Positions 27,930-37,353 are shown, counted from the stretch's first letter. The stretch: DNA of 64,000 nt from Sphingomonas oryzagri (GCF_029906645.1 NZ_JARYGZ010000001.1:1359208-1423207), one strand, 5' to 3'. Notes: generated by a model not told the origin, from the letters alone. Made by a program: numbers and translations.

Positions 27930-29570
27930 ATGATCCGCTGGCTCCAGCGCCTCCGTCGCGATCGGCGCGGCGCCGTCACGATCATCGCAGCGGGGTCGCT
28001 GATCGCATTGCTCGCCGCCACCGCGCTGGCGGTGGACATGGGATCGGTCTACCTCAACAGCCGCCGCCTGCAGGGCGTCGCCGATGCCGCAGCCCTTGCG
28101 GCGGCCGGCGCGAAGGATCCGACCGGCGCGGCCCGGCAGGCCATCGCGATCAACGGCCTGGCAGCGGCGCAGGTCGCAGCGCTCACGCAGGGGAGCTATA
28201 CGGCCGACGCCTCGCTCGCCCCCGGCCAGCGCTACGCCGCCGGCGCATTCCCCACCAATGCCGCGCAGGTGACGCTGGAGCAGGACGTGCCGCTCTTCTT
28301 CGCGCGGGCCTTCACCGGTCATGCGACGACCCACATCGCCGCCAAGGCGACGGCGGTGCGCATCGACTATGCCGCCTTCTCGATCGGATCGCGGCTCGCA
28401 TCGGTTCAGGGCGGGTTGCCAAACACGCTGCTCTCTGCGCTGGCGGGGACGAGCCTCAACCTCTCGGTGATGGACTATAATGCGTTGGTCGGCACCGACA
28501 TCGACGTGCTGAAATTCTCCGACGCGCTGCGTACCCAGCTTAAACTCACCGGCGCCACCTTCGGCCAGACGCTCGATACCAACGTCACGCTCCCGCAGGC
28601 GCTGAGCGCGCTCGCGGCGGTGACGCCGGACAGCACCGCCGCTGCCGCGCTCAACCGCATCGCGCTGAAGGTCTCGCCCGTCACCGTCCGCCTGTCCGAC
28701 CTCATCGATCTTGGCCCCTATGCCAACCAGGACCATGCCGACCCCGACACGGTCGTGAAGGTCGATGGCTATTCGGTTCTCCGCGAGTTGCTTCAGCTTT
28801 CCAACGGCCAGCGGCAGGTGGCGCTGAACCTCGGCCTGTCGCTGCCGGGGGTGACGAGCACCACCCTCACCCTCGCGATCGGGCAGCGGCCGTCTCACTC
28901 ACCCTGGCTCGCGATCACGCAGGCCGGCGGAACCTTCGTGCGGACCGCGCAGGCGCGCCTCTATCTCGATACGCGGGTGGGCGGCGTGGCGACGCTCGGC
29001 ATCGCATCCCTGCGCGTGCCGATCCTGATCGAACTGGCCGAGGCACAGGCGAAGCTGGACAGCATTTCCTGTTCGGGGGGCGCCGCCAGCGCCTCCGTTA
29101 CGCTGGACGCACAACCGGCGGTCGGGTCGATCGCCATCGCCGACATCGACACCGCGACGCTCGGCGACTTCACCGTGGCGCCGACCGAGAACCGCGCGCT
29201 GCTCGCCCACGCGCTGCTGCTCGACGTCACCGCGAAGGCACATGCGGCGCTGGGCGGGGTGACGTGGCAACCGGTCACCTTCTCCGCCGCCGACATCAAG
29301 GCGGGCAGCATCCGCCCCGTCTCGACCGGCGACATTCTGCAGGGCGTCGCGACCTCCCTGATGAAGAGCATGGATCTGCAGGTGAAGGTGCTCGGCCTCG
29401 GCGTGAATGCATCGGCCGCGACGCAACTGGTCGGCGGCGTGCTGATGCCATTGTCGCCCGCGCTCGACGGGATCGTCGATCAGGTAACCGGGCTGCTCGG
29501 CGTCCATGTCGGCCAGGCCGACCTGCGCGTCGATGGCGTCCGTTGCGGCAAGCCGACCCTGGTCGCCTAA
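27930..29570 (+). CDS. TadG-like pilus assembly protein
   Basis: About 546 residues. The N-terminus [20 protein letters not shown] (about 10-29) is the TadG signal with one membrane helix, followed by [28 protein letters not shown], the conserved 'aDaAALAgA' segment. The rest is a large extracytoplasmic domain without recognised motifs. Start is ATG at 27930, 8 bases after the tadE stop. Its stop (TAA) shares three bases with the stop of the convergent folE. TadG proteins are thought to anchor or guide Flp pili at the envelope. Confidence 0.82.
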   Translation: MIRWLQRLRRDRRGAVTIIAAGSLIALLAATALAVDMGSVYLNSRRLQGVADAAALAAAGAKDPTGAARQAIAINGLAAAQVAALTQGSYTADASLAPGQRYAAGAFPTNAAQVTLEQDVPLFFARAFTGHATTHIAAKATAVRIDYAAFSIGSRLASVQGGLPNTLLSALAGTSLNLSVMDYNALVGTDIDVLKFSDALRTQLKLTGATFGQTLDTNVTLPQALSALAAVTPDSTAAAALNRIALKVSPVTVRLSDLIDLGPYANQDHADPDTVVKVDGYSVLRELLQLSNGQRQVALNLGLSLPGVTSTTLTLAIGQRPSHSPWLAITQAGGTFVRTAQARLYLDTRVGGVATLGIASLRVPILIELAEAQAKLDSISCSGGAASASVTLDAQPAVGSIAIADIDTATLGDFTVAPTENRALLAHALLLDVTAKAHAALGGVTWQPVTFSAADIKAGSIRPVSTGDILQGVATSLMKSMDLQVKVLGLGVNASAATQLVGGVLMPLSPALDGIVDQVTGLLGVHVGQADLRVDGVRCGKPTLVA

Positions 29571-30178
29571 TACCCCATCAGGCTGAGCACTTCCTGACGG
29601 CTGCGTTCGTCGTCGCGGAAGACACCGAGCATCCGGCTGGTCACCATGCCGACGCCGGGCGTGCGCACCCCGCGCGCGGTCATGCAGGCATGGCTCGCCT
29701 CGATAACCACGGCGACACCGGCCGGCTGCAGCTTCTCCCAGATGCAATCGGCCACTTCCGCGGTCAGCCGCTCCTGCACCTGCAGGCGGCGCGCATAGCC
29801 CTGCAGCACGCGCGCGAGCTTGGAAATGCCGACCACCCGGTCCTTCGGCAGATAGGCGATCGAGGCCTTGCCGATGATCGGCGCCATATGATGCTCGCAA
29901 TGCGACTGGAAGGGGATGTCTTTCAGCAGCACCACATCGTCATAGCCGCCCACCTCCTCGAAGGTGCGGGCGAGGTGCTTGCCCGGATCGTCGCCATAGC
30001 CCGAGCAATATTCCTTCCAGGCGCGCGCGACGCGCTTGGGGGTATCGAGCAGGCCCTCGCGGGTAGGGTCGTCGCCGGACCAGCGGATCAGGGTGCGGAT
30101 CGCGTCGGCGACCTCGTCCGGCACCGGGATCTTGGCTTGCTCGGCGACCAGATCGCCATCCTCTGGATCATGTATCAT
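29567..30178 (-). CDS. folE: GTP cyclohydrolase I
   Basis: A 203-residue GTP cyclohydrolase I, the first step of tetrahydrofolate synthesis (GTP to 7,8-dihydroneopterin triphosphate). The zinc ligands are Cys94 ([10 protein letters not shown]), His97 and Cys165 ([10 protein letters not shown]). [20 protein letters not shown] and [14 protein letters not shown] complete the active-site wall. Start ATG at 30178; an ATG three codons upstream (30187) is equally possible. Longer frames are unlikely because they run back through the wrbA terminator. The last bases overlap the stop of tadG. Confidence 0.95.
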   Translation of the reverse strand: MIHDPEDGDLVAEQAKIPVPDEVADAIRTLIRWSGDDPTREGLLDTPKRVARAWKEYCSGYGDDPGKHLARTFEEVGGYDDVVLLKDIPFQSHCEHHMAPIIGKASIAYLPKDRVVGISKLARVLQGYARRLQVQERLTAEVADCIWEKLQPAGVAVVIEASHACMTARGVRTPGVGMVTSRMLGVFRDDERSRQEVLSLMGY

Positions 30179-30218
30179 GCGTCGCATGTGGAGGCTGCAC
30201 CGCCCCCGCACAACATAG

Positions 30219-30256
30219 AAAAGGGAGGCGCCCCCGAAAGGCCGCCTCCCCCTTTT
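30219..30256 (-). terminator. rho-independent terminator of wrbA
   Basis: On the minus strand CGGGGGAGGCGG-type bases pair with CGCCTCCC (core stem GGGAGGCG at 30223-30230 with CGCCTCCC at 30243-30250), followed by TTTTC. It lies between the wrbA stop and the folE start. Confidence 0.75.
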
Positions 30257-30281
30257 GGCACGCAACGCTACGAAAGCAGGA

Positions 30282-30881
30282 TCAGCCGTGCAGCTTGATC
30301 GCCGTCTCGGCGACGAGCTTGCCCTGGAAGCGGGCGGCGTCGAGCTCCTCCTGGCCCGGCTGGCGCGAGCCGTCGCCATCGGCGAGCGTGGTGGCGCCGT
30401 AGGGAGCGCCGCCCTTCACCTTCTCCACGCCCATCTGGCCCTGGAAGCTGTAGGGCAGGCCGACGATCGTCATGCCGAAATGCAGCAGGTTGGTGATGAT
30501 CGAGAACAAAGTCGTCTCCTGCCCACCATGCTGGCTGGCGGTGGAGACGAAGGCCGCCCCGACCTTGCCGTTGAGCGCGCCGCGCATCCACAGGCCGCCG
30601 GCCTGATCGAGGAATGCCGCCATCTGCGAGGAGATTCGGCCGAAGCGGGTGCCGGTGCCGACGATGATCGCGTCGTAGTCCGCCAGTTCGTTGATCGTCG
30701 CGACGGGAGCCTTCTGGTCCAGCTTGAAATGTGCGGCCTTCGCAACCTCCTCGGGCGCCGTTTCCGGCACGCGGCGGATCGCGACCTCCGCGCCGGCCGC
30801 GCGCGCGCCCTCGGCCATCGCCTCGGCCATCTGCTCGATGTGGCCGTAGGAGGAATAATAGAGGACCAGAACCTTCGCCAT
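30282..30881 (-). CDS. wrbA: NAD(P)H:quinone oxidoreductase, type IV (flavodoxin-like)
   Basis: A 199-residue WrbA. The FMN phosphate loop is [13 protein letters not shown] (7-19), [18 protein letters not shown] is the second FMN loop, and [10 protein letters not shown] and [18 protein letters not shown] are WrbA signatures. It reduces quinones by two electrons with NAD(P)H and protects against oxidative stress. It stands alone between tRNA-Arg and its own terminator. Confidence 0.95.
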   Translation of the reverse strand: MAKVLVLYYSSYGHIEQMAEAMAEGARAAGAEVAIRRVPETAPEEVAKAAHFKLDQKAPVATINELADYDAIIVGTGTRFGRISSQMAAFLDQAGGLWMRGALNGKVGAAFVSTASQHGGQETTLFSIITNLLHFGMTIVGLPYSFQGQMGVEKVKGGAPYGATTLADGDGSRQPGQEELDAARFQGKLVAETAIKLHG

Positions 30882-31000
30882 GATCGTGTCTCCCGATTTG
30901 ATCGCCCGAAGGCGCTGAACACGGAAGCCGATCTAGCGATCCGACCCGAGAGGGGCGACCCGGATAAAACGGGATCGAACGTTCGAGATTTTGGAAAAGG

Positions 31001-31077
31001 TGGTGGCCCCAGAGGGATTCGAACCCCCGACCTGCGGTTTAGGAAACCGTCGCTCTATCCTGCTGAGCTATGGAGCC
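31001..31077 (-). tRNA. tRNA-Arg (anticodon CCT)
   Basis: A 77-base tRNA with encoded CCA. The acceptor stem pairs GGCTCCA with TGGGGCC. The D arm is GCTC...GAGC, the anticodon loop TTCCTAA (anticodon CCT, decoding AGG), and the T arm GGGGG-TTCGAAT-CCCTC. The anticodon stem has one mismatch at its base (A-C). Confidence 0.95.
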
Positions 31078-31115
31078 ACTCCGGCGCGGAGCGTTAGGCG
31101 AGCAGCCCGATACGG

Positions 31116-31532
31116 TCAATTGTCGCGCGCCGGATCTCGCACCGGAAAGGGCAAGGGCGCCACCGGCACGCCTTCCTCGATCAGCGCCTTCGCCTCGGCG
31201 GGCGTGGTCTGGCCGTGGATCAGGCGATCCTCGGAATCGCCGGCATGGATGGCGCGGGCTTCCGATGCGAAGCGGTCGCCGACATCCTCCGAGTTCGCCA
31301 GCATCCTTCGCTGGGCCATCATCATCGCCTGCATCACCTGCTTGGGATCGGGCGTGGCGTTGCTCCGGGTGCCGGAGATGCGCGGCGCCATTGGTGCCTT
31401 GTCCACCGCGCCGTCTCCGCAGATCGGGCAGGAGACCAGCTTTCGGGCGCGCTGGTCGTCATAATCGGCCTGGCTGCCGAACCACGCTTCGAACACATGG
31501 CCGCCCGAACAGGCGAGATCGAACACGATCAT
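31116..31532 (-). CDS. DUF1178 family protein
   Basis: A 138-residue protein of the DUF1178 family found in alphaproteobacteria. The N-terminal IVFDLACSGGHVFEAWFGS and LVSCPICGDG (with the first cysteine near residue 8) suggest a zinc-ribbon. The C-terminal part is helical, with a run QVMQAMMMAQRRM. The ATG overlaps the stop of the nitrilase gene by four bases, so it belongs to the grxC-nitrilase-DUF1178 operon. Function unknown. Confidence 0.87.
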   Translation of the reverse strand: MIVFDLACSGGHVFEAWFGSQADYDDQRARKLVSCPICGDGAVDKAPMAPRISGTRSNATPDPKQVMQAMMMAQRRMLANSEDVGDRFASEARAIHAGDSEDRLIHGQTTPAEAKALIEEGVPVAPLPFPVRDPARDN

Positions 31533-32356
31533 GCGCGCACGACCTCGGGGATCGGACGACGATGCTTCAGCACTGGGATACGCGCGCGAACCTCGTGGAG
31601 CGTGGCCAGGTCGATCTCCGCGAAGCCGACGCCGGGCGCTTCGCCCATGTCGAGCAACACCTCGCCCCACGGATCGATCACCAGCGAATGACCATAAGTG
31701 GCGCGGCCGTCCTCGTGCGTCCCGGTCTGCGCTGCGGCGACCACGAAACAGCCCGCCTCGATCGCGCGGGCGCGGAGCAGGACGTGCCAGTGCGCCCTGC
31801 CCGTCGGCACGGTGAAGGCGGCAGGCGCCGCGAGTATCTCGGCGCCGGCATCGCTCAACGCGCGATAGAGATCGGAGAAACGCATGTCGTAGCAGATCGA
31901 CAGGCCGAGCTTGCCGATGGGCGTCTCCGCTACCACGGCGCCCTCACCGGGGGCATAGGCAGCCGATTCGCGCCAGCTCTCGCCGGTCGGCAGATCGACG
32001 TCGAACAGGTGGAGCTTGTCATAGCGCGCGCGGATCGCGCCGGCATCGTCGATGAGGAAGGCGCGATTGACGTAGCGCCCCTCCCCACCGCCGGGCCGGA
32101 GCGCCAGCGAACCGAGATGCACCCACAGGCCCAGCCGCGTCGCCGCTTCACGCACCGCCGCCAGCACCTGATCGGCATCTTCCTCGACGATCGAGGCGGC
32201 AGCGCGCTTGCGGTCGCGATCGAGCAGCCCGGTCATCTCCGGCGTGAACACCATGCGCGCGCCACCCACCGCCGCCTCTTCCAGCCCGGCGACGAGCGTC
32301 GCGGCGTTGGCGGCGGGGTTGATCCCGCTGGTCATCTGGAGGACGGCGATGCGCAT
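31529..32356 (-). CDS. carbon-nitrogen hydrolase (Nit1/Nit2-like amidase)
   Basis: A 275-residue nitrilase-superfamily amidase. The Glu-Lys-Cys triad is visible: Glu40 (VFTPEMTG), Lys114 (RYDKLHLFDVD) and Cys155 (SICYDMRFSDLYR). The HLFDVDLP string is typical of the NIT branch that hydrolyses deaminated glutathione or omega-amides; a neighbouring glutaredoxin gene fits glutathione-linked metabolism. It lies 3 bases after grxC and overlaps DUF1178. Confidence 0.92.
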   Translation of the reverse strand: MRIAVLQMTSGINPAANAATLVAGLEEAAVGGARMVFTPEMTGLLDRDRKRAAASIVEEDADQVLAAVREAATRLGLWVHLGSLALRPGGGEGRYVNRAFLIDDAGAIRARYDKLHLFDVDLPTGESWRESAAYAPGEGAVVAETPIGKLGLSICYDMRFSDLYRALSDAGAEILAAPAAFTVPTGRAHWHVLLRARAIEAGCFVVAAAQTGTHEDGRATYGHSLVIDPWGEVLLDMGEAPGVGFAEIDLATLHEVRARIPVLKHRRPIPEVVRA

Positions 32357-32359
32357 CGA

Positions 32360-32617
32360 TCAGGCCGCCAGCAGCGTATCCAGCTCGCCCGATGCATTCA
32401 GCGCGGCGAGATCGTCCGACCCGCCGACATGCCTGCCGTCGATGAAGATCGAAGGGACGGTGGTGTGGTTCGGTGCGCGCTCCAGCATCTCCTTGCGCTT
32501 CGGCCCGCCCATGGTGATGTCGATCTCCTCGAACGCCACGCCCTTCTCGTCAAGCAGCTTCTTGGCGCGCGCGCAGAAGGGACAGAACATCTTGGTATAC
32601 ATCTCGACCTTGGCCAT
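32360..32617 (-). CDS. grxC: glutaredoxin 3
   Basis: An 85-residue dithiol glutaredoxin with the active site CPFC (residues 12-15) after the first strand (KVEMYTKMF), the cis-Pro loop TTVPSIFIDG and the glutathione-binding HVGGSDDL. It reduces disulfides and glutathionylated proteins in the cytosol with glutathione. It heads the operon grxC-nitrilase-DUF1178 and lies 36 bases after comF. Confidence 0.95.
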   Translation of the reverse strand: MAKVEMYTKMFCPFCARAKKLLDEKGVAFEEIDITMGGPKRKEMLERAPNHTTVPSIFIDGRHVGGSDDLAALNASGELDTLLAA

Positions 32618-32653
32618 GGGACGCTCCTTCGTTTCCGTTGACCTGTGGATGCG

Positions 32654-33418
32654 TCACGCGATTGTCAACGTATCGCCGGCTTCGTCCCGCAAGACGCGCG
32701 CCCAGCAGAGTAGCCGCACCTCGCTCGCGCCCTCCCGTTTGAGCACCTTGGCGCAGGCGTTGGCGGTGGCGCCGCTGGTGTAGACGTCGTCGATCAGCAG
32801 CACGGCCCTGCCCTTCAGCCGCGCGCGATCGGTCACCGCGAAGGCGCCCGAGACCGTCCTGGCACGCTGCTTGCGGCCGAGTCCGCGCAAGGCCGGCGTC
32901 GCCCTGGTGCGGATCAGCGTGTCGGGCAGACACTCCCGCCCCGATCGTTCGGCGAGGCCACGCGCGATCAGCAGTGCCTGATTATAACCGCGCGACCACA
33001 GCCGCCAGCGATGCAGCGGCACCGGAACGATCACCGCATCGGCCGGCAGATCGCCGATCAGCCGCGCCATGTGATGCGCCATCGTTCGGGCCACGCCGGG
33101 CCGTCCGCCATATTTGAGGCGCAGCGCCACCGTCCGCGCGACGTCTCCATAGGCCACCGCCGCCGCCGCGCGATCGAAGGCGGGCGGATCGGCGTGGCAG
33201 GCGCCGCACAGCGCGTCGGTGCCGAGATCATGCGGCAACGGCACCGCGCAGCGCGCGCAGGCCGGCGGCCCGAGGAAGTCGAGCGCCTGCCAGCAATCGA
33301 CGCAGAAGCGGTGATCCCCATCGACGATCAGTCCGCAACCGGGGCAGCGCGGCGGCAGCACGAAGTCCAGCCCCGTCGTCCAGAGCGAACGCATCCATGT
33401 CGCGGCGAGGGCGGCCAT
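32654..33418 (-). CDS. ComF family phosphoribosyltransferase-like protein
   Basis: About 254 residues. The N-terminus is a zinc-binding segment with four CxxC pairs (PPRCPGCGLI, CVDCW, CARC, CGAC), followed by a phosphoribosyltransferase fold whose PRPP loop is VLLIDDVYTSGATANAC near the C-terminus. ComF proteins are linked to DNA uptake in competent bacteria, but in alphaproteobacteria the role is unproven. Start 33418 is chosen; 33394 is possible. It is divergent from the methyltransferase gene. Confidence 0.88.
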   Translation of the reverse strand: MAALAATWMRSLWTTGLDFVLPPRCPGCGLIVDGDHRFCVDCWQALDFLGPPACARCAVPLPHDLGTDALCGACHADPPAFDRAAAAVAYGDVARTVALRLKYGGRPGVARTMAHHMARLIGDLPADAVIVPVPLHRWRLWSRGYNQALLIARGLAERSGRECLPDTLIRTRATPALRGLGRKQRARTVSGAFAVTDRARLKGRAVLLIDDVYTSGATANACAKVLKREGASEVRLLCWARVLRDEAGDTLTIA

Positions 33419-33458
33419 GCGCCCTTGTCCGCCGGGACGCGGCGTTGCACAAGCCGGC

Positions 33459-34322
33459 ATGGCCTCCGCTCCCCCCGAACCGTTCGACCGCCGCCGCCGC
33501 CGCGCGCGCCGCGACCGGGCGCTGTCGCGCTTCGCCGATCACGGCTTCCTCACGCATCATATCGTCGAGGAACTGCTCGGCCGACTGGAGGCGATCGACC
33601 GCCGCTTCGCGCGCGCGCTGGTGATCGGCGCGGGCGACGACATACTGGCGAGCGCGCTCCGGGCGCAGGGCATGACGGTGATCGTCGCCGAGCCGGGCTT
33701 CGCCGCCGCGAAGGCCGCCGGCGGCATCCAGTGCGACGAGGATCGCCTGCCCTTCGCGGATGGCGTGTTCGACATCGTACTCTCGGCGGGATCGCTCGAC
33801 AGCGTCAACGACCTCCCCGGCGCGCTGGTGCTGGCGCGGCGCGTGCTGAAGCCGGACGGGCTGTTCATGGCCGGCTTCCTCGGCGCGGGCAGCCTGCCCC
33901 GCCTGCGCGCCGCGATGCTGCAGGCGGATTTCGCCGGCGGCGGCGGAGTGGCCCCGCGCATCCATCCGCAGATCGACGTGCGTTCGGCGGGCGACCTCCT
34001 CTCCCGCGCCGGCTTCGCGCTACCCGTGTCGGACGGCGAGACGTTGCAGGCGCGCTACCGCGACCTGGGCGGACTGCTCGCCGATCTCCGCTTCGGGGCG
34101 CAGGGCGGCGTGCTGTCGGGCGATCGCCCGCCGCTCGGACGGATGCAGGCAGCCGCCGCGCACGGTGCTTTCCTCTCCGAAGCGGATGAGGACGGCCGGG
34201 TCAGCGAGACGTTCGAGATCGTCTACCTGATCGGCTGGGCGCCCGATGCCTCGCAACCGAAGCCGGCGCGACGCGGCAGCGCGGTCGCGTCGCTGGCGGA
34301 CGCGTTGAAGGCGAAGGGCTAG
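33459..34322 (+). CDS. SAM-dependent methyltransferase, NDUFAF5/BioC-like
   Basis: About 287 residues. FDRRRRRARRDRALSRFADH followed by FLTHHIVEELLGRL is typical of the NDUFAF5-type methyltransferases, and the SAM-binding motif is ALVIGAGDD with IVLSAGSLDSVNDLPGAL. Eukaryotic NDUFAF5 hydroxylates a complex I subunit, while bacterial relatives are annotated as methyltransferases; the substrate here is unknown. The stop shares three bases with the stop of the convergent mutT. Confidence 0.85.
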   Translation: MASAPPEPFDRRRRRARRDRALSRFADHGFLTHHIVEELLGRLEAIDRRFARALVIGAGDDILASALRAQGMTVIVAEPGFAAAKAAGGIQCDEDRLPFADGVFDIVLSAGSLDSVNDLPGALVLARRVLKPDGLFMAGFLGAGSLPRLRAAMLQADFAGGGGVAPRIHPQIDVRSAGDLLSRAGFALPVSDGETLQARYRDLGGLLADLRFGAQGGVLSGDRPPLGRMQAAAAHGAFLSEADEDGRVSETFEIVYLIGWAPDASQPKPARRGSAVASLADALKAKG

Positions 34323-34726
34323 ACCAGAGCCTCCAGCAACCCGATCAGCGGGCGATCGGGCGCCGGCATGTCGAGCCGGTGCAGTTCGACCGGGCGCACC
34401 CATTTGAGCGCCGAAGCCTCCAGCGGCTGCGGCACGCCCTTCCATTTGCGGCAGACGTGGAGCAGCAGCAGCAGATGCCGCTCGCCCAGCGGCTCGCTGG
34501 CGAAGGCTGCGGGTGCGAGGCAGGCCGCCTCCACATCGATGCCCAGTTCCTCGCGAAGCTCGCGGATCAGCGCCGTGGCGGGCGTTTCACCCCCTTCGAT
34601 CTTGCCGCCCGGAAACTCCCACAAGCCCTTCAGCGGGCCGGCCGCGCGCTGCTGAACCAGAACCCGCCCGTCACGATCGACGAGTGCCACCGCGGAAACC
34701 AGCAGAAGGGTCGGATATGGTTCCAT
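34319..34726 (-). CDS. mutT: 8-oxo-dGTP diphosphatase (MutT-type Nudix hydrolase)
   Basis: A 135-residue Nudix hydrolase. The Nudix box is complete: Gly41, Glu47, Arg55, Glu56, Glu59 and Glu60 in GKIEGGETPATALIRELREE, preceded by LKGLWEFPG as in MutT. It removes oxidised dGTP from the nucleotide pool to prevent transversions. It is convergent with the methyltransferase gene, with overlapping stops. Confidence 0.9.
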   Translation of the reverse strand: MEPYPTLLLVSAVALVDRDGRVLVQQRAAGPLKGLWEFPGGKIEGGETPATALIRELREELGIDVEAACLAPAAFASEPLGERHLLLLLHVCRKWKGVPQPLEASALKWVRPVELHRLDMPAPDRPLIGLLEALV

Positions 34727-34794
34727 CGGCGTAAATCTTCCTTAAGCCAAAACGAATAAGGCAGCATCGGGACGTGAATCGACAGGGGATCTGT

Positions 34795-34971
34795 GTGCGC
34801 TGGTTTCGGGAGCTTTCGCGCGATGAAAAAGGCGGGACGCTCATCGAATATGGGCTGATCCTGGCATTGATCTTCGTCGTGATGATGGTTGCGGTACACG
34901 CGCTTTCGATCCAGGTCGTCGGCACGATCAATCACGTCAAGAACGAGGTCGTCAACGCGAGTGATCTTTAA
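34795..34971 (+). CDS. Flp-type pilin, divergent copy
   Basis: A 58-residue Flp/Fap pilin. RDEKGGTLIEYGLILALIFV carries the prepilin peptidase site (after Gly, glutamate at +5) and the Flp hydrophobic helix. The C-terminal tail, NEVVNASDL, differs from the usual Flp end. The GTG at 34795 has AGGGGA about 6 bases upstream and gives the standard short leader; the GTG at 34774 has no clear site. A second pilin gene follows 140 bases later. Confidence 0.82.
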   Translation: MRWFRELSRDEKGGTLIEYGLILALIFVVMMVAVHALSIQVVGTINHVKNEVVNASDL

Positions 34972-35033
34972 TGTCGCGTTTACGATAGATTCTTCGCCTC
35001 TCCCCGTTCCCGTTTAAACATTTGGCAACCCAG

Positions 35034-35096
35034 TTTCGTCTAAAGCCGGTTCTGCCGAGCCCAAGGGGGCAAAGCCGGGTAGTGTTACGGACGAAG
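35034..35096 (+). promoter_or_regulatory. structured 5' leader of the major Flp pilin gene
   Basis: TTTCGTC (35034-35040) can pair with GACGAAG (35090-35096), enclosing a hairpin of GGTTCTGCC (35048-35056) with GGCAAAGCC (35068-35076; eight of nine pairs including one wobble). It ends 15 bases before the pilin start. I could not match it to a known riboswitch core. Confidence 0.4.
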
Positions 35097-35111
35097 ACGT
35101 AGGAGAATTCC

Positions 35112-35276
35112 ATGCGCAAGTTTCTGAAGAACAACAAGGGCGCCACCGCGATCGAGTACGGCCTGATCGCCGCCCTCATCGCCGTTGCCGCGATTTCCGC
35201 GATGTCGGCCCTCGGCACGAAACTGAAGAACACCTTCACCAACGTGTCGACCGCGATGAGCTCGACCGTCTCGTAA
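35112..35276 (+). CDS. flp: Flp family type IVb pilin (major)
   Basis: A 54-residue pilin: MRKFLKNNKGATAIEYGLI and AALIAVAAISAMSALG then a short amphipathic tail. Cleavage is expected after the Gly before ATAIEY, leaving the glutamate at +5. It polymerises into the thin Tad/Flp pilus used for surface attachment. A strong AGGAGA lies 5 bases before the ATG, and a UUCG-loop terminator follows the stop, so this is a highly expressed single-gene unit. A structured leader may control it. Confidence 0.93.
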   Translation: MRKFLKNNKGATAIEYGLIAALIAVAAISAMSALGTKLKNTFTNVSTAMSSTVS

Positions 35277-35307
35277 GAGACGCGTCCGATCTCACGATCG
35301 AATGGGC

Positions 35308-35340
35308 GGGCGGCGTATCTTCGGATACGCCGCCCGTTTC
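35308..35340 (+). terminator. terminator of the major Flp pilin gene
   Basis: A perfect 12-base stem (GGGCGGCGTATC with GATACGCCGCCC) closed by a TTCG tetraloop and followed by GTTTCATTT. It is 32 bases after the pilin stop. Confidence 0.85.
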
Positions 35341-35382
35341 ATTTCAGGCTATCGCTCTGTGTGCGGGATCCGCCCGTCCCGC

Positions 35383-36321
35383 TCAGCCGATCGTCAGGAA
35401 CTTGTCGCGACGCCGGTTTCGGACCTCCACCGACGACAGCGGCGCCAGCGCATCCAGTTCCTCGCCCAGCGCCTTGCCGAGCGCGGCCACCGCCGCCTGC
35501 GGATCGCGATGCGCCCCGCCAACCGGCTCGGTCACGATGCGATCCACCACGCCGAGCTTTTCCAGATCCTGCGCGGTGATCTTCATCGCGTCCGCAGCGT
35601 CCGCCGCCTTCTCGGCGGTGCGCCACAGGATCGACGCGCACCCCTCGGGCGAGATCACCGAATAGACGGCGTGTTCGAACATCAGCACGCGGTTCGCCGC
35701 CGCCAGCGCGATCGCGCCGCCCGAGCCGCCCTCGCCCACCACCGCCGACACGATCGGCACGCCGAGCGCGAGGCACGCCTCGGTGGAGCGCGCGATCGCC
35801 TCCGCCTGGCCACGCTCCTCGGCCTGCACGCCGGGAAAGGCGCCGGACGTGTCGACAAGCGTCACCACGGGGATACCGAAGCGGTCCGCCAGTTCCATCA
35901 GGCGGATCGCCTTGCGATAGCCTTCGGGCTTGGCCATGCCGAAATTGTGCTTGAGGCGCGTCGCGGTGTCGTCGCCCTTCTCGTGGCCGATCACCATCAC
36001 CCGGCGCCCGCCGATCCGGCCGAAACCACCGATGATCGCCTGATCGTCGGCGAAGGCGCGGTCGCCGGCCAGGGCCATGAAATCATCGACGAAGCCGGCG
36101 ATATAATCTTTCAGGTGCGGGCGCTGCGGATGGCGCGCGACCTGCGTCTTCTGCCAGGGCGTCAGCTTCGCATAGGTGTCGCGAAGCATCTTGTCGGCCT
36201 TGGCCTCCAGCTTGCCGACCTCCGCCTCGATATCGAGCGAGCCGGAATCGGCGGTGTCGCGCAGTTCGGCCACGCGGGTGCGCAGCTCGGCGATCGGCTT
36301 TTCAAAGTCGAGAAACATCAT
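35383..36321 (-). CDS. accA: acetyl-CoA carboxylase carboxyltransferase subunit alpha
   Basis: A 312-residue AccA. It has the N-terminal helical region ([20 protein letters not shown]) and the carboxyltransferase core [49 protein letters not shown] and [17 protein letters not shown]. With AccD it moves the carboxyl group from biotin to acetyl-CoA, the first committed step of fatty acid synthesis. It follows xerD by 11 bases. Confidence 0.97.
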   Translation of the reverse strand: MMFLDFEKPIAELRTRVAELRDTADSGSLDIEAEVGKLEAKADKMLRDTYAKLTPWQKTQVARHPQRPHLKDYIAGFVDDFMALAGDRAFADDQAIIGGFGRIGGRRVMVIGHEKGDDTATRLKHNFGMAKPEGYRKAIRLMELADRFGIPVVTLVDTSGAFPGVQAEERGQAEAIARSTEACLALGVPIVSAVVGEGGSGGAIALAAANRVLMFEHAVYSVISPEGCASILWRTAEKAADAADAMKITAQDLEKLGVVDRIVTEPVGGAHRDPQAAVAALGKALGEELDALAPLSSVEVRNRRRDKFLTIG

Positions 36322-36332
36322 GGCCAGAGCGA

Positions 36333-37274
36333 TTAAGCGTCCGGCTTGGCGAGGTCAACGGAAGGCGGATCGTTCAACGGGTGACGCTGGTTGACCAGTT
36401 CGATCAGGCGGCGACTGTCGACATGGGTGTAGATCTGGGTGGTGCCGATGTCGGCATGGCCCAGCATCGTCTGAAGCGCGCGCAGGTCCGCCCCGCCTTC
36501 GAGCAGGTGCGTGGCGAAGGCGTGGCGCAATACGTGCGGGCTGATCCGGTCGGGCGGGATGCCCGCCTGGGCGCCCAGCGCGCGGATCAGCTGATAGAGG
36601 CGCACCCGGCTCAGGTGGCTCTTGCCCGATGGGAAGAGGAAGGGCTGCCCATCCGGCACCAGCGCCCGCCAGCGATCGACCGCCGCCAGTGCGCGATCCG
36701 AGATCGGCACCAGCCGCTCGCGCCCGCCCTTGCCCTTCAGGATCAGGAAGGGCTGGCCGGTGCGGATCGCGGCGCGCGGCAGCGAGACCAGTTCGGTGGC
36801 GCGCAGGCCCGATCCGTAGAGCAGTTCGACCAGAGCGGCGGCGCGAATATCCTCCGGCCGGGCCGGATCGAGGCAGCGACGGTCCAGCACTTCGAACAGG
36901 CGGTCGACGTCGGCGTGGCTCAGCACCTTGGGGAGCGAACGCCGCACCTGCCCGCGCGGCAGGGCCGCGGAAGGATCGTCGCTGCGATCGCCCTCGTCGA
37001 CGAGGAAGCGGTAGAAGCGCCGAAGCGCCGCCGACTTACGCGCGATCGTGGCGCGGGCGAGCGCCGCCCATTCCTCGCCGAGCGTCGCCATATCGTCGGC
37101 CCCCGCGCCCGCCAGCCTGCCCTCCAGCAGCGTAGAGGCGGAACGCAGATCCGTCCCGTAGGCGAGCAACGTGTTGCGCGAGGCCCCCGCCTCCGCCGCC
37201 ATCGCTTCAAGGAAGCGCTCGATGGCGCGCGCGTCCTCCCCCTGGGCGAACGCCGCTCCCACCCTCTTCGTCAT
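36333..37274 (-). CDS. xerD: tyrosine recombinase XerD
   Basis: About 313 residues of the chromosome dimer resolution recombinase. It has a SAM-like N-terminal core-binding domain and a catalytic domain with the R-H-x-x-R-H-Y set: [29 protein letters not shown], and [13 protein letters not shown]. XerCD resolves chromosome dimers at dif with FtsK. The ATG at 37274 falls inside an intergenic repeat (see repeat A), and an internal GTG at 37262 is the next option. The accA gene follows 11 bases later. No integrase neighbours are present, so a phage recombinase is unlikely. Confidence 0.9.
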   Translation of the reverse strand: MTKRVGAAFAQGEDARAIERFLEAMAAEAGASRNTLLAYGTDLRSASTLLEGRLAGAGADDMATLGEEWAALARATIARKSAALRRFYRFLVDEGDRSDDPSAALPRGQVRRSLPKVLSHADVDRLFEVLDRRCLDPARPEDIRAAALVELLYGSGLRATELVSLPRAAIRTGQPFLILKGKGGRERLVPISDRALAAVDRWRALVPDGQPFLFPSGKSHLSRVRLYQLIRALGAQAGIPPDRISPHVLRHAFATHLLEGGADLRALQTMLGHADIGTTQIYTHVDSRRLIELVNQRHPLNDPPSVDLAKPDA

Positions 37275-37343
37275 TGCGAGCGAAGCGAAGCAATCCAGTC
37301 GCGGCGTCTGGATCGCCACGCCGCTACGCGGCTCGCGATGACG
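37269..37343. repeat. intergenic inverted repeat A, copy 1
   Basis: A 75-base element with ends CGTCATTGCGAGC and GCTCGCGATGACG (12 of 13 complementary). Its first 29 bases are identical to copy 2 at 56365. It overlaps the first codons of xerD, and nothing in it encodes a protein. Confidence 0.8.
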
Positions 37344-37353
37344 AGAGTGGAGA

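Noticed and set aside
35034-35096. c-di-GMP (GEMM) riboswitch before flp
   Set aside because: The leader is structured, but the conserved GEMM core strings are not present; reported only as an unclassified leader.
36333-37274. Phage or island integrase
   Set aside because: The protein is a typical XerD in housekeeping context beside accA; no tRNA target, attachment repeats or phage genes adjoin it.
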